Shown: piece after piece, positions 33,049 through 42,978 of the stretch
How positions within the stretch are numbered: position 1 is the stretch's first letter
Layout of the letters: every line of letters starts with the position of its first letter
From: Prado023 sp963774745
GTDB lineage: Bacteria > Actinomycetota > Actinomycetes > S36-B12 > CAIYMF01
Direction: 5' to 3'
Assembly (NCBI GenBank): GCA_963774745.1
Contig: CAVZGE010000002.1
Span: 558,001-622,000, forward strand
Length of the DNA: 64,000 bases
Notes under the pieces: model-generated
What the model was told of the DNA's origin: nothing
The model's database searches: none
Seen by the model: the letters and a program-made list of their open reading frames with translations, nothing else
Made by a program: the position numbers and the translations under genes

Positions 33049-34080
33049 ATGGCCGAACCTGCAGCCTCAGCGTGGCCGGATGGCGTCTCCGTGGTCATGC
33101 CCGTGCTCAACGAGGAGCGGCACCTGACCCATGCGGTGACCGGCATCCTCACCCAGGACTGGGCGGGTCCGCTGGAGATCGTCCTCGCGCTCGGGCCCTC
33201 GACCGATCGCACCGACGAGGTCGCCCGTCGGCTCTCGGTGGTCGACGACCGGATCGTGCTGGTCCCCAACCCGACCGGCCGCACCCCCGCAGGGCTCAAC
33301 GCCGCCATCCACGCCTCGCGCTACGAGGTGGTCGTCCGGGTCGACGGGCACGCGATCCTGCCCCGGGACTACGTGTCCACGGCGGTGGAGACGTTGGCGC
33401 GCACCGGTGCGGACAACGTCGGCGGCATCATGCAGGCCGAGGGCGAGACCGCCTTCGAGCAGGCAGTGGCCCGGGCCATGACGACGCCCCTGGGCGTCGG
33501 CGCCGCGCCGTTCCATGTCGGCGGCGGGGAGGGCGAGGCCGAGACGGTCTACCTCGGGTGCTTCCGCAAGTCCGCCCTGGCGCGCGTCGGCGGGTACGAC
33601 GAGACCTTCCTGCGTGCCCAGGACTGGGAGATGAACCACCGGATCCGCGAGACGGGCGGCCTGGTGTGGTTCAACCCCGCCCTGGTCGTCACCTACCGCC
33701 CCCGGGCGGACGCGGCGTCCCTGGCCGACCAGTACTTCCACTACGGCCGGTGGCGCCGTGAGGTCATGCGCCGCCATCCCGAGACGGCGTCGCGGACCTC
33801 GGCGCTACGCTACTTCGCCCCTCCCACTGCGGTGGTCGGCGTGGTCGTCGGGACCGCCGCCGGGCTGGTCGGCTCGACGGTCGGTCCGCGCGCCCTGCGC
33901 GTCGGCTGGCTCGCCCCGGTCGGCTACCTGGCCCTGGTCACCGCTGGGGCGGCCGTGGCGGGACGCGGCCTCCCGCCGGCGGCCCGCGCCCGACTGCCGC
34001 TGGTCTACGCCACGATGCACGGCGCGTGGGGCACCGGCTTCCTGACCTCACCACCTGGACTGCGCGAGCTCGAGGCGTGA
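33049..34080 (+). CDS. Membrane-associated GT2 glycosyltransferase
   Basis: A 343-aa family-2 glycosyltransferase: VSVVMPVLNEERHL near residue 13, a Rossmann donor region with VVRVDGHA near 105 (DxD-like metal site is DGH), GCFRKSALARVGGYDE near 170 and the acceptor-side QDWEMNHRI near 190. Two or three hydrophobic helices close the C terminus. ATG 33049 is 7 bases after a TACCGT -10; the long frame upstream to 31993 is a shadow of the opposite-strand gene. First gene of a tightly overlapped operon with two CDP-alcohol phosphotransferases and another GT2. Confidence 0.85.
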   Translation: MAEPAASAWPDGVSVVMPVLNEERHLTHAVTGILTQDWAGPLEIVLALGPSTDRTDEVARRLSVVDDRIVLVPNPTGRTPAGLNAAIHASRYEVVVRVDGHAILPRDYVSTAVETLARTGADNVGGIMQAEGETAFEQAVARAMTTPLGVGAAPFHVGGGEGEAETVYLGCFRKSALARVGGYDETFLRAQDWEMNHRIRETGGLVWFNPALVVTYRPRADAASLADQYFHYGRWRREVMRRHPETASRTSALRYFAPPTAVVGVVVGTAAGLVGSTVGPRALRVGWLAPVGYLALVTAGAAVAGRGLPPAARARLPLVYATMHGAWGTGFLTSPPGLRELEA

Positions 34081-35975
34081 GGGCGCTCGTCCGCCCGGGA
34101 GCTGCGGGGCCCGAAGCCGTGGCGGTGGCCGGGCAACGACTCGCGCGCCTCGGCGTCACCGAGGTCGTCGTGCTCGCTGACGGCGACTGCGCCGGGCAGC
34201 TCGAGGCCCTCGCCCGCGGCCTGTCCGGGCGGACCCTGGTCGTGGATGCCGACCTGATCGTGGCCGATGCCTCCCTCGGGCAGCTCGTCGACGATCCGGC
34301 GGTGCGCTCGGGCGCACTGGTGGTGGAGGTCGCTGGGACCCGGATCGCGGACCTGGGTCGGGAGGGCGCACCTGCCGATGGCCACCACGGAGCGGTCGGG
34401 GTTGGGTCGGCATCCGCCGCCGACGCCCACGGGGATGCTGCTGCGGTGCGCGTCGCCCAGAAGCGGATCGCCAGCGCAGGCTCGGCCATCCACGACGTCA
34501 CGGCGCCCAACGCCGCAGCCCTGGGTGCGCTGGTCGTCGACGCCCGCGACGTCCCGGCCGCCGCCGAGGCGCTTTTCGGGGCTGCCGCGGCGGCGCGTGC
34601 GCACGGCTGGCAGGCCGATCCGATCGACGTCGCCCTCGTGGGCCTCGTCCGGGCGCAGGTCGCGATCGGTGCCGTGGTCTCCGTCGGCCCCGTGCTGCGC
34701 GGCGGAGCGCCGGACCAGCGTGCGGTGGCCCAGCGGGAGCTGGCCGGCATCGACGAGGCCCGGGTCCTGCTCGAGCGGGCGAACCGCCCCGACGACGGCT
34801 TCTACTCGACCTTCGTCCTGCGCCGGGCCTCGAAGCCGTTGACGGCACTGGCGTTGCGCCTTCGCCTCACGCCCAACCAGATCTCGGTGTTCTCCCTCGG
34901 GGTCGGACTCGTCGCGGCACTTGGGTTCGCGACCGGTTCGTGGTGGGGGTTGCTGGTCGGCGCCGTGCTGATGCAGGCATCGCTCATCATCGACTGCGTC
35001 GACGGCGAGGTGGCCCGCTTCACCCGCTCGTTCTCGGACCTCGGGGCGTGGATCGACGCGTCGAGCGACCGGGTCAAGGAGTACGTCGCCTACGCCGGCC
35101 TGGCCGCCGGGTCGGTGCGGTCGGGGCGCGACATCTGGCTGCTCGCCGTCCTGGTGATGATCGTGCAGACGGTGCGCCACATCGGGGACTACGACTTCTC
35201 CCGCGTCCAGCGGATCCGTGAGTCCTGGGTGGCCCGCCGGCCGATCGAGGACCCGACCGACGGTGGTGCCGCCGGGTCGGGCGCGACCCTGGCACTGTCC
35301 GCGCAGCTGAACCTCAACAGCCGAGTGCGGTGGGGCAAGAAGGTCCTGCGGATGCCGATCGGCGAGCGCTGGCTGATCCTGTCCGTCGGGGCGATCACGA
35401 TCGGGCCCCGGTGGACGCTCGTGCTCATGCTCTGCCTGGGACTGCTGGCACTGGCCTACACCGCCGCCGGGCGGATCCTGCGGTCCCGGACCTGGCATCA
35501 GCCACCGGATCGCAGTGGGTCGTGGCTGCTCGAGCCACAGCTGGACCTGGGGCCTGTCGGCCAGCCAGTCTGGGACCGGGTCACCGCGGGGCGCCAGCCG
35601 CTGGCCCATGCGTTCGGCTGGGCGTGGCCTGCTGGGATGCGAGTGGTCGAGCTGGGGGCCGTGTGGCTGGCCGTCGCGCTGGTCGTGCCGGAGGAGGGGT
35701 CGTGGCTGTTCGGGTGGGTGTTCGCGGTCGCGTTCCACCACTACGACACCCTGTACCGGGCGCTGGGTGGGTCCTCCCCGCCCCGCTGGCTGGTGCTGGC
35801 TGGGCTCGGATGGGACGGCCGGACGGTCCTGGTGCTGGTGGCTGCCGGCCTGGGAGCGGCAGCCCTTGCGGGACTGCTCGCCTGGGGGGCTGTGGGTCTC
35901 GGGCTCCTGTTCGTGCTGGTCGCGTCCGTGCAGTGGGTCCGGTCGATGACGCGCAAGGATGTGACCCATGCCTGA
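34077..35975 (+). CDS. CDP-alcohol phosphatidyltransferase with N-terminal nucleotidyltransferase-like and C-terminal DUF5941-like regions
   Basis: A 632-aa fusion. Residues 1-250 resemble a nucleotidyltransferase-type alpha/beta region without an obvious intact GxGTR loop. Residues about 270-430 are a membrane CDP-alcohol phosphatidyltransferase with the full motif D306-xx-D309-G-xx-A-R...G323-xxx-D327-xxx-D331. The remainder holds more helices and a block (RALGGSSPPRWLVLAGLGWDGR) that I recall from DUF5941 of streptomycete relatives. GTG 34077 overlaps the previous stop (GTGA). It would join an alcohol phosphate to a CDP-activated partner at the membrane; substrates unknown. Confidence 0.78.
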   Translation: MRALVRPGAAGPEAVAVAGQRLARLGVTEVVVLADGDCAGQLEALARGLSGRTLVVDADLIVADASLGQLVDDPAVRSGALVVEVAGTRIADLGREGAPADGHHGAVGVGSASAADAHGDAAAVRVAQKRIASAGSAIHDVTAPNAAALGALVVDARDVPAAAEALFGAAAAARAHGWQADPIDVALVGLVRAQVAIGAVVSVGPVLRGGAPDQRAVAQRELAGIDEARVLLERANRPDDGFYSTFVLRRASKPLTALALRLRLTPNQISVFSLGVGLVAALGFATGSWWGLLVGAVLMQASLIIDCVDGEVARFTRSFSDLGAWIDASSDRVKEYVAYAGLAAGSVRSGRDIWLLAVLVMIVQTVRHIGDYDFSRVQRIRESWVARRPIEDPTDGGAAGSGATLALSAQLNLNSRVRWGKKVLRMPIGERWLILSVGAITIGPRWTLVLMLCLGLLALAYTAAGRILRSRTWHQPPDRSGSWLLEPQLDLGPVGQPVWDRVTAGRQPLAHAFGWAWPAGMRVVELGAVWLAVALVVPEEGSWLFGWVFAVAFHHYDTLYRALGGSSPPRWLVLAGLGWDGRTVLVLVAAGLGAAALAGLLAWGAVGLGLLFVLVASVQWVRSMTRKDVTHA

Positions 35976-36819
35976 CGTGCCAGAGCCCGGGACGGGATCA
36001 GGGCCGCCCGAGCGCCCCGAGCGCCCCGAGCGGCCCACGATCGCCGAGCTGCGCGCGGTCACCCAGCCTCCGGCGGTGCGCGGCCGGAAGAACTCCGAGC
36101 ACTGGGTCGCAGACGTCTACCTGCGAAGGATCTCGCCGTACCTGACGCGAGTCCTGCTGCCCACGGGTGTCTCGGCGAACACCGTCACATGGTTCATGAT
36201 CGTCACCGGCGCATCAGCGGGCCTTGCCCTGCTCATCCCGGGGATCCCGGGGGCGATGCTGGCGCTGCTGCTCGGCCAGATGCAGATGCTCTGGGACTGC
36301 TGCGACGGCGAGGTGGCCCGCTGGCGTGGCACGTTCTCGCCGGCCGGCACCTTCCTGGACAAGATCGGCCACTACACGGCCGAGTCGGTGATCCCCGTGT
36401 GCCTGGGCATCCGAGCTGCCGGGTCGGACTTCGCGTGGACGGCTCCCGGCGGCTACGCCTACGCCGGGGCGGTCCTCGCGCTGCTGATCATGTTCAACAA
36501 GGCGCTCAACGACATGGTCCACGTCTCCCGGGCGTTCGCGGGCCTTCCCCGCCTGGAGGATGTGGCGGGAGTCGGGACCCCGACGAGCTCGGGGCTGGCT
36601 CGGCTGCGCCGGTTGGTGGGCTTCCTCCCGTTCAACCGGATCTTCCACTCCGTGGAGATGACCATCCTGGCGTTCGTCGCGGCCATCGGGGACGCGCTGG
36701 TGGGCGGCCTGGCGGTCACCCGGGCGATGGTCCTGGTGATGCTCGTCCTGGCGGTCGTCACGGTCATCGGGCACGTGCTGGCCATCCTGTCGTCCACCAA
36801 GCTGCGGAGCCCGGCATGA
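35968..36819 (+). CDS. Second CDP-alcohol phosphatidyltransferase, with His at the fourth motif position
   Basis: A 283-aa membrane protein with the CDP-alcohol phosphatidyltransferase motif D110-xx-D113-G114-xx-A117-R118...G127-xxx-D131-xxx-H135. The fourth acidic residue, the proposed catalytic base in characterised members, is His135 here; I have a recollection of the same GHY phrase in related actinobacterial proteins, so it may be a subfamily trait. About six helices. The N terminus has a three-fold Arg-Pro-Glu repeat. Overlaps the upstream gene by 8 bases and the downstream GT2 by 4 (ATGA). Confidence 0.82.
   Translation: MPDVPEPGTGSGPPERPERPERPTIAELRAVTQPPAVRGRKNSEHWVADVYLRRISPYLTRVLLPTGVSANTVTWFMIVTGASAGLALLIPGIPGAMLALLLGQMQMLWDCCDGEVARWRGTFSPAGTFLDKIGHYTAESVIPVCLGIRAAGSDFAWTAPGGYAYAGAVLALLIMFNKALNDMVHVSRAFAGLPRLEDVAGVGTPTSSGLARLRRLVGFLPFNRIFHSVEMTILAFVAAIGDALVGGLAVTRAMVLVMLVLAVVTVIGHVLAILSSTKLRSPA
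36004..36033 (+). repeat. Short tandem repeat in the N terminus of the 35968 gene
   Basis: The 9-base unit CGCCCCGAG is repeated about three times, giving Arg-Pro-Glu repeats near residues 14-22. The reading frame is kept. Confidence 0.5.
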
Positions 36820-37715
36820 GCGGCCCGGGAGGATCCGGCGTGGGCGGCCAGGACGTCGCGCACTTCGGTGTCGTCGTGCTGACGATGGGCCAGCGGCCGG
36901 ACGACCTGCGGCGCGGGCTGGAGTCCGTGCTGGGCCAGGAGGGCGTGACCACGGACATCGTGGTCGTGGGCAACGGCTGGGTCCCGGTGGACCTGCCCGC
37001 GGGTGTGCGTGGCCACGCCCTGCCGGAGAATGTCGGGATCCCGGCGGGGCGCAACGCGGGGGTGCCCGAGGTGTCCGGCGACCTGCTGTTCTTCCTCGAC
37101 GACGACGCAGCGCTGGCCTCGCCGGACACGTTGGCGCGCTTCGCCGCCCTGTTCGCCACCCGCCCGGAGGTCGGGCTGATCCAGCCGCGCGTGCAGGACC
37201 CGACCGGGCGGCCGGCGCCGGGGCGATGGGTCCCGCGGCTGCGCACGGGCGATCCCGCAGAGCCCAGCCCGGCAACGTCCCTGTGGGAGGGCGCGGTCGC
37301 CATCCGGCGATCGATCTTCGAGGAGGTCGGCGGCTGGCCGGCGCTGTTCTTCTACGCCCACGAGGGCATCGAGCTCTGCTGGCGGGTCTGGGACACCGGC
37401 CACGTGCCGTGGTACGCCGGCGACATCGAGATCCACCATCCGGTGATCGACCCGAGGCGGCACACCGAGTTCTGGCACATGAACGCCCGCAACCGGGTGC
37501 TCCTGGCACGGCGCAACCTGCCGGCGATCCTGCGCCCGGTCTACACGGGGACCTGGGCCGTGATCACCACGGCGCGCGTGCGCGACAAGGCGGCACGGGG
37601 GGCGTGGTGGGAGGGGTTCCGCGAGGGCTGGCGGATGGACCCCGGTGACCGTCGACCCATGCACTGGTCGACGGTGTGGGCCATGACCAGGGCCGGTCGT
37701 CCGCCGGTGGTGTGA
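36816..37715 (+). CDS. GT2 glycosyltransferase, last gene of the operon
   Basis: A 299-aa family-2 glycosyltransferase: VVVLTMGQRPDDLRRGLESV near residue 20, LPENVGIPAGRNAG near 70, the metal site LLFFLDDDAALA near 92 and the acceptor/base region FFYAHEGIELCWRVWD near 185, followed by WHMNARNRVLLARRNLP. These resemble rhamnosyl- or galactofuranosyl-type wall transferases. ATG 36816 overlaps the previous stop (ATGA). No downstream gene in this operon; the next gene begins 263 bases away. Confidence 0.85.
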   Translation: MSGPGGSGVGGQDVAHFGVVVLTMGQRPDDLRRGLESVLGQEGVTTDIVVVGNGWVPVDLPAGVRGHALPENVGIPAGRNAGVPEVSGDLLFFLDDDAALASPDTLARFAALFATRPEVGLIQPRVQDPTGRPAPGRWVPRLRTGDPAEPSPATSLWEGAVAIRRSIFEEVGGWPALFFYAHEGIELCWRVWDTGHVPWYAGDIEIHHPVIDPRRHTEFWHMNARNRVLLARRNLPAILRPVYTGTWAVITTARVRDKAARGAWWEGFREGWRMDPGDRRPMHWSTVWAMTRAGRPPVV

Positions 37716-37978
37716 GGCGGCTGGGCGCACGCGAAGCCGTGGCGGGGTCCGGGTCCCCCCCGGTGGCCGCGGGAGCGAGGGCTGACCGAGTCGCTGGCCG
37801 TCCGGCCCGCGAGGGTTGTCCCTGGCACGAGCGCTGGAACGGGCGCCCGCCAGGGGTTGCAGCTCGCTGATCCACCCGTCTCGGCGCAGCTGTCCACAGA
37901 TGCTCTTCGGTCCGGTCGCATTGTCGGAGCGATGGGATAGTAGTGTTCGTACAGGTGTTCGAGCGGGGGGAGGTTCGT

Positions 37979-39454
37979 GTGGGGGTCGTGGGAGTAGGTG
38001 GCCCGCCGGTCGTGGTCGACATGCGGGCGGTGGCGGCGGTGCCGGTGGCATCCCCGGAGGTGGGGGCGGTGTGGCGCGAGCTGACGGATCTGGCTGCCGG
38101 AGAACTGCCCGGGATGGGCCTGCTCGCCGGGGAGCGCCCGGCTGCAGATGTGGAGGTGCTGTGCTCTGCGGTCGCCGTGGCCGAGTTCGAGTTGGCCCGC
38201 CGGATGGCCGCGGCCGCGGGGTCGGGCAGCCTCCCATTGGTGGGTCAGGGTGCCGTCCTGCTCGCCCGCGGCTGGTCGAGCCGGTGGGCCCGGCGACTGG
38301 CGACGGCGGGTGCGTTCGCCGTGGCCCATCCAGCCCTGGGCTCGGTGTGGGCCTCGGGGGTGATCACCAGTGAGCATGTGCATGCGCTGGCCCGCAGGGC
38401 TGATGAGTTGTCCCCGGGGGAGATGGCGGCGGTGATCGAGGAGTTGGCCGCTGTGTGGGGGCAGTTGTCCCCACACGCGGTCGAGGTGTTCGTGGCCCGG
38501 GTGATTCGGCTGCTGCACCCACCCCCGGACCCGACCCCTGATGAGGCCGCTGCTCACGAGTCCCGGTCGCTCTCGTTCGCCCTGGCCGGCGACTCGGTGG
38601 TGCTGGCCGGGGTGCTGCCCCGAGTGGAGGGCGAGGCGGTGATCGCCGCGGTCGAGGCGTTCGCTGAGAGGTTGCGCTCCGAGGCCGACCATGTCCCGGC
38701 CTCAGCGCGGCGCGCGGATGGGCTGGTCGCCCTGGTGAACGCCGCGCATGCGTCGGGCTCGATCCCGTCGCGAGGTGGGCTTCCGGTGTCGGTGTCGGTC
38801 ACCCTGGACACCACGTCCCTGGGGGACCAGGTGTGGTCCACCTCGCGAGGGCACACCCTGACTGCTGCCGAGCAGCGGTTCACCGAGTGTGACGCACTGG
38901 TCACCCCCATCGTGATCGACCCGGGGTCGTGCCCCGACAACGTCGCGGAGCTCCTCGAGGCTGCCGCTGGTGGGGAGCCCATCGGTCAGGCCGCGGTTGG
39001 TGGGGGCCCAGAGCCTCGCGGTCCAGAGGCTCGCCGGGCCGGTCTGGCTGCCGGCGAGCGGATAGCCGCACTGGCGTGCGCACTGCTGGGCACCCGGATG
39101 CCGTTGGCGGTCGGGCGCACGGCGAGGACCGCGACCCAGGCGCAGCGCCGAGCCCTGGCCGCCCGTGACAAGGGGTGCATCATTCCCGGGTGCGGGATCG
39201 CGGCTGAGGCCTGCCAGACGCACCACGTTGAGGACTGGGCTGCGGGCGGGAACACCGACACGCAGAACCTGACACTGCTCTGCTGGGCCCATCACCGCCA
39301 GGTCGACCTGGGCATGTGGACCGTCACTCCGGCCTCGGGAGCAGACCAGGTGCCCCGGCCCGAACCCGGAGCTCCACCGGGAACCCCGTGGCCTGCGAAC
39401 CATGGGGCGCCGTGGACCATCACCCGAACCCCGCGGACCCGCTGGCGGCTGTGA
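37979..39454 (+). CDS. DUF222 / HNH endonuclease domain protein (13E12-type)
   Basis: A 491-aa actinobacterial DUF222 protein: a helical N-terminal two-thirds and a C-terminal HNH nuclease fold with CIIPGC, CQTHHVEDW and LTLLCWAHHRQVDLGMW, giving the catalytic His and metal residues. Function in the cell is unknown; such genes are often multicopy (13E12 repeats in mycobacteria). Start choice is uncertain: GTG 37979 has GGGGGGAGG 5 bases upstream; GTG 37955 lies 8 bases after TAGTGT (37941-37946); GTG 37943 is the longest. DNA around it is slightly less GC-rich in third positions than neighbours (more T), hinting at separate history. Confidence 0.85.
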   Translation: MGVVGVGGPPVVVDMRAVAAVPVASPEVGAVWRELTDLAAGELPGMGLLAGERPAADVEVLCSAVAVAEFELARRMAAAAGSGSLPLVGQGAVLLARGWSSRWARRLATAGAFAVAHPALGSVWASGVITSEHVHALARRADELSPGEMAAVIEELAAVWGQLSPHAVEVFVARVIRLLHPPPDPTPDEAAAHESRSLSFALAGDSVVLAGVLPRVEGEAVIAAVEAFAERLRSEADHVPASARRADGLVALVNAAHASGSIPSRGGLPVSVSVTLDTTSLGDQVWSTSRGHTLTAAEQRFTECDALVTPIVIDPGSCPDNVAELLEAAAGGEPIGQAAVGGGPEPRGPEARRAGLAAGERIAALACALLGTRMPLAVGRTARTATQAQRRALAARDKGCIIPGCGIAAEACQTHHVEDWAAGGNTDTQNLTLLCWAHHRQVDLGMWTVTPASGADQVPRPEPGAPPGTPWPANHGAPWTITRTPRTRWRL

Positions 39455-39473
39455 CAGCCTGCGGGTCCGCGGG
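39430..39473. terminator. Strong 13-bp hairpin across the end of the DUF222 gene
   Basis: A perfect 13-base inverted repeat (39430-39442 with 39461-39473) with an 18-base loop straddles the TGA at 39452-39454 and lies just outside the stop of the convergent gene. It is the longest perfect stem I noticed in the window and a good bidirectional terminator candidate, although no T-run follows. Confidence 0.6.
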
Positions 39474-39488
39474 CTACCGGAGCCCGGC

Positions 39489-42400
39489 CTACCGGACGAC
39501 GACCTTCACCCTCGTGGACCACTTCGACCAGCCCTTGGAGTTCTTCACCCGGGCTGAGGCGTAGTAGGTGCCCTTCTTCTTCAGCGCCTTCGTCGTGCAC
39601 GCTGTCGTCGATGGTCCGGTGCTGCAGCTGGCCTTCACCGACCCACCCTTCTTCTTCGAGTACAGGCGCGCCCCGTAGCCCTTCAGGTACGAGTACCCGT
39701 TGAAGGAGGGTGCGGACCAGGTGATGGTGACCTGCCTGCCCGACGGGCTGGCGCTGCGCACCTTCGGGGCGGACGCCCTCTTGGGCGGGCCAGTGACGAT
39801 CCGGGGCTTCACCGTGAAGGCGCCGGCTGCCGACTGCATCGTGAGGTCGATGTAGTACTTGCTGCGCTTCTTCATCTTCTTGGTCGTGCAACTCGTCCTG
39901 CCCGCCGGGGCGGAGCACTCGCCGACCTTGGAACCGCCCCTGGACTTCGTGTACAGCTTGGCGGTGTAGCCGGTGATGGTGTTGGAGCCGGGCGTCGGGG
40001 GATCCCAGCGGACGGTCACCTTGCCCTTGGAGTAGGTGCTCACGGCACCACCCGGTCCGGGCGTACCCGGGGTGCGGGGGCTGCTCGGGGCGCCGTTGCC
40101 GGCCCGGTTGGTCGCCACGACGTCGATGAAGTACTGGGTGCCGCCCTGGAGCTTCATGATCGTGCAGCCGGCCATCGAGCCGTTGCTGGTGGTGCAGGAG
40201 CCGACCGGGTTGCCGCCGGTGCCCGCGGTGTACGCCGAGGCCGTGTACTTGGTGATCGTCGCACCGTTCTCAGCGGCCGGTGTCCAGCTCACGTTGACCC
40301 CACCGGGGGTCCCGGAGGCTGAGACCGACCCCGGTGCGCTGGGCACGGTCCGCGGGGCGGCCAGGACGCGCCAGGACGGGCCGGAGGTCCCCTGCGCGTT
40401 GTGCGCCTGAACCTCGACGTAGTACTTGCCTCCGATGCCACCCGCGAACGAGCAGCTCCGGTCCCCGCCACCTGCGGTGCAGGACGCGATGGGCGATCCG
40501 CCGATCGGGGCGTTGAACGCTGTTGCGGTGTATCCCGTGATCGGGGAGCCGCCGCGGGAGATCGGGGCTCCCCAGTTGACCGTGACGCTCGACGGGGTCG
40601 TCCTGGCAGTCACGCCGACCGGCGATGAGGAGATCGACAGCTGCTGCGCGGGCCGGCAGGAGCCCCCGGGCGTGATCTCGCAGTCCAGTGAGGAGCGACT
40701 CAGGCTGGCAAGCTCGACGAAGTCGCCGGACGGAGCGATGAACGAGGACTCGCCGGTCCACAGGTCAGTGCTGTTCGCCGGGGGCGTGGGCAGTGGGCTC
40801 GGCGTGGCTCCGAAGTGCACGCGCAGCTTCTGGCCGGCCGCCAGCCTCTGGTTCATCGGGAACAGGTAGGCCGCCCGGTCCTCGACACTTCCGCCATTGA
40901 CATAGCTGGAGGACTCCTTGTCCCAGAGTCCGTACCCACCGAGCCGGACGTCTGCGGCCGCGGTCAGCTCCACGATCTGCCCGCCGATCCACGGGTCGGG
41001 ATCAGCAGGGGGCGGGTCGCCGGCGATGGGGCCGAGATCCGGGACGTACGCGCCGTAGGGCACGACAATGGCCGACTCCCCTGGAGGGCTGTTGTCCGAT
41101 GACGTTCTTGGCCACCACCCGGAACTGGTAGCCCTGTCCCTGGGTGAGGCCGGTGACCACGCAGGACGTCTCGCCCACGGTGTCGCACTTCTTGGTCGGG
41201 TCTCCGATGGCAGTGACCGTGTAGGCGGTGATCAACCGCCCGCCGTCGGACGCGGGGCGGGTCCAGGAGACGACGGCCCGCTGGGGGCCGGCGATGGCAG
41301 TGACGGCGCTGGGCGGCTCGGGCGCGGTGCCCGAGCCGCTGTCCGTGTACGTCACAGGGACCACCGGGCCGAACGGGCCCGACTCCTGGCTGCTCCCAGC
41401 CACCCGGGGGTTGCGGGCCCGCACGGTGGCGGTGTACGTCTGCGTGTTGGTCAGCCCCAGGACGGTGCACGACGTGGCGCCGTCGAGGGAGACGCAGGTC
41501 TTGACGTCGGCCGGGTTCGCGGTGTTCGTGGCGGTGGCCGTGTACTCGATCGCCTCAGCGCCGCCGGTGACCGCCGGTGCGGTCCAGGAGAGGACCGCTG
41601 CCGTGTCGCGAGGCTCGGCGCTGACCAGCGTCGGTGCCGAGGGCACGCCCATCGGAGTCACGGCTCCGGAGTCGTCCGAGGCCGGCGACGTGCCGGCTGT
41701 GTTGGTCGCCGTCACGGTGAAGGTGTAGGCCCGCCCCAGCGTCAGTCCGGTGAACGTGTGCTCGAGGCCGGTGATCCCGCTCGCCGGACTTGGCAGGGGG
41801 CCGTCGTTGGGTGACGCGGCGGTGACGGTGTACGTCACGGCCGGACCACCCAGATCGGTGGGAGGCGCCCAGCGAACGGTGATCGAGCCTGTGCCGTCCG
41901 TGCTGGCCGTTGCCGCCACGGAACCCGGGGCGCTGGGGGTCTGGGGGGCGGGCTCCACGTACTGGACGCCCGTGATCTCCACCTTCCCCTTCTGGGGATC
42001 CCCGCAGTCGTCCGGGTTGCACGGGTAGGGGAACCACGCGCGCAGGTTCCCGGTCCCCAGGCCGCCTCCTGCGGGCTCCATCAGGTAGACGGCGTCACCC
42101 TCGAAGGCGTTGTTCACCGCCGGGAGGTTGTTCAGGTTCAGGTCGCCGGAGAAGATCTCGCGGACCTCACCCTGGGGGATCACGGTGCCCGCAGGCAGGG
42201 TGCGGTACGCGCTGATCGCCGAGTCGCGCAGGATCCAGCCGCTGAGGTCGATGGGGTACGGGCTGTTGTTCTCGACGAACACCTTCTCGGTGCTGTAGTA
42301 GCGGGCCCACACCCGGATGTTCATGTCCGGGTAGCGCGCGCCACCGCACAGGTTGGGGGTCCAGAGCCCTTGGGGCCGGGCCGCCGCGTCGTCGGCCAGC

Positions 42401-42915
42401 ACCCGGTACTCCAGGTTGTGCGCCCATTCGGGCTTGTTCGTCGAGTCGGCCGCCAGCGGGAACCAGAGCAGCCACCCCTCACTGACGGTCCCCCGGGAGC
42501 TGTCGTACCAGTTCCCCTCCTCGTCCTGGGCGTACAGGGAGCGGACGATGCGGCCGCCGGAGTAGTCGTCGTTGGACGTGACCTGCACGGACCGCGTCTG
42601 GACCGGTGCCCCGGGGGGGAGCTGGGCCCGCAGCCGCTGGGTGGACTGGGCCGAACCGCACTCGGCCAGGGTCCCGTTGTGGGCGACCTCCGGGGCCTGG
42701 ACCCCGATGGTGCGGATGCGCTGCTCCCCGCGGAGCCCGGAGCCACTCGTGAGGTTGGCGGTGATCGTGTCCCCGTCGGCCACGGACGTCACGACGCCCT
42801 GCTCCCAGATGAGCTCGTCGTCCGGGGACGCCATCGCCGGGTTCCCTGCCGTCGTCCCGAGCAGCAGCCCGAGGACTCCGAGCACCACCCCCGTGCTGCG
42901 TAGGCCCTTCCTCAT
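39489..42915 (-). pseudogene. Secreted nuclease/lamin-tail/fibronectin-III protein, split by a one-base frameshift
   Basis: One secreted protein of about 1,140 aa read in two frames. From ATG 42915 (GGGGAGG Shine-Dalgarno): signal peptide, a staphylococcal-nuclease-like domain (VADGDTI, RIRTIGVQAPE), a lamin-tail domain, and three fibronectin-III domains, ending out of frame at 41002. The second frame (to the stop at 39489) supplies another lamin-tail-like region and four more FnIII domains with Lys-rich C-terminal copies. Reading one G fewer at 41096-41097 gives a continuous NVIDNSPPG junction. No sortase motif. Probably an extracellular DNase/adhesion protein if intact. Confidence 0.75.
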
Positions 42916-42950
42916 CGCGCCTCCCCTTCCCCTGTGTTGGCATCGGCGCC

Positions 42951-42972
42951 ACCCCGCCACACCGGGCGGGGT
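42951..42972 (-). terminator. 8-bp hairpin after the 43671 nucleotidyltransferase
   Basis: ACCCCGCC (42951-42958) and GGCGGGGT (42965-42972) form a perfect stem with a 6-base loop, 7 bases after the nucleotidyltransferase stop and before the next same-strand gene. No T-run follows. Confidence 0.5.
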
Positions 42973-42978
42973 CCTTGC

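Noticed and set aside
37979..39454. DUF222/HNH gene as a homing endonuclease or transposon
   Set aside because: It has the HNH motif but no flanking terminal repeats, intron or integrase were seen.
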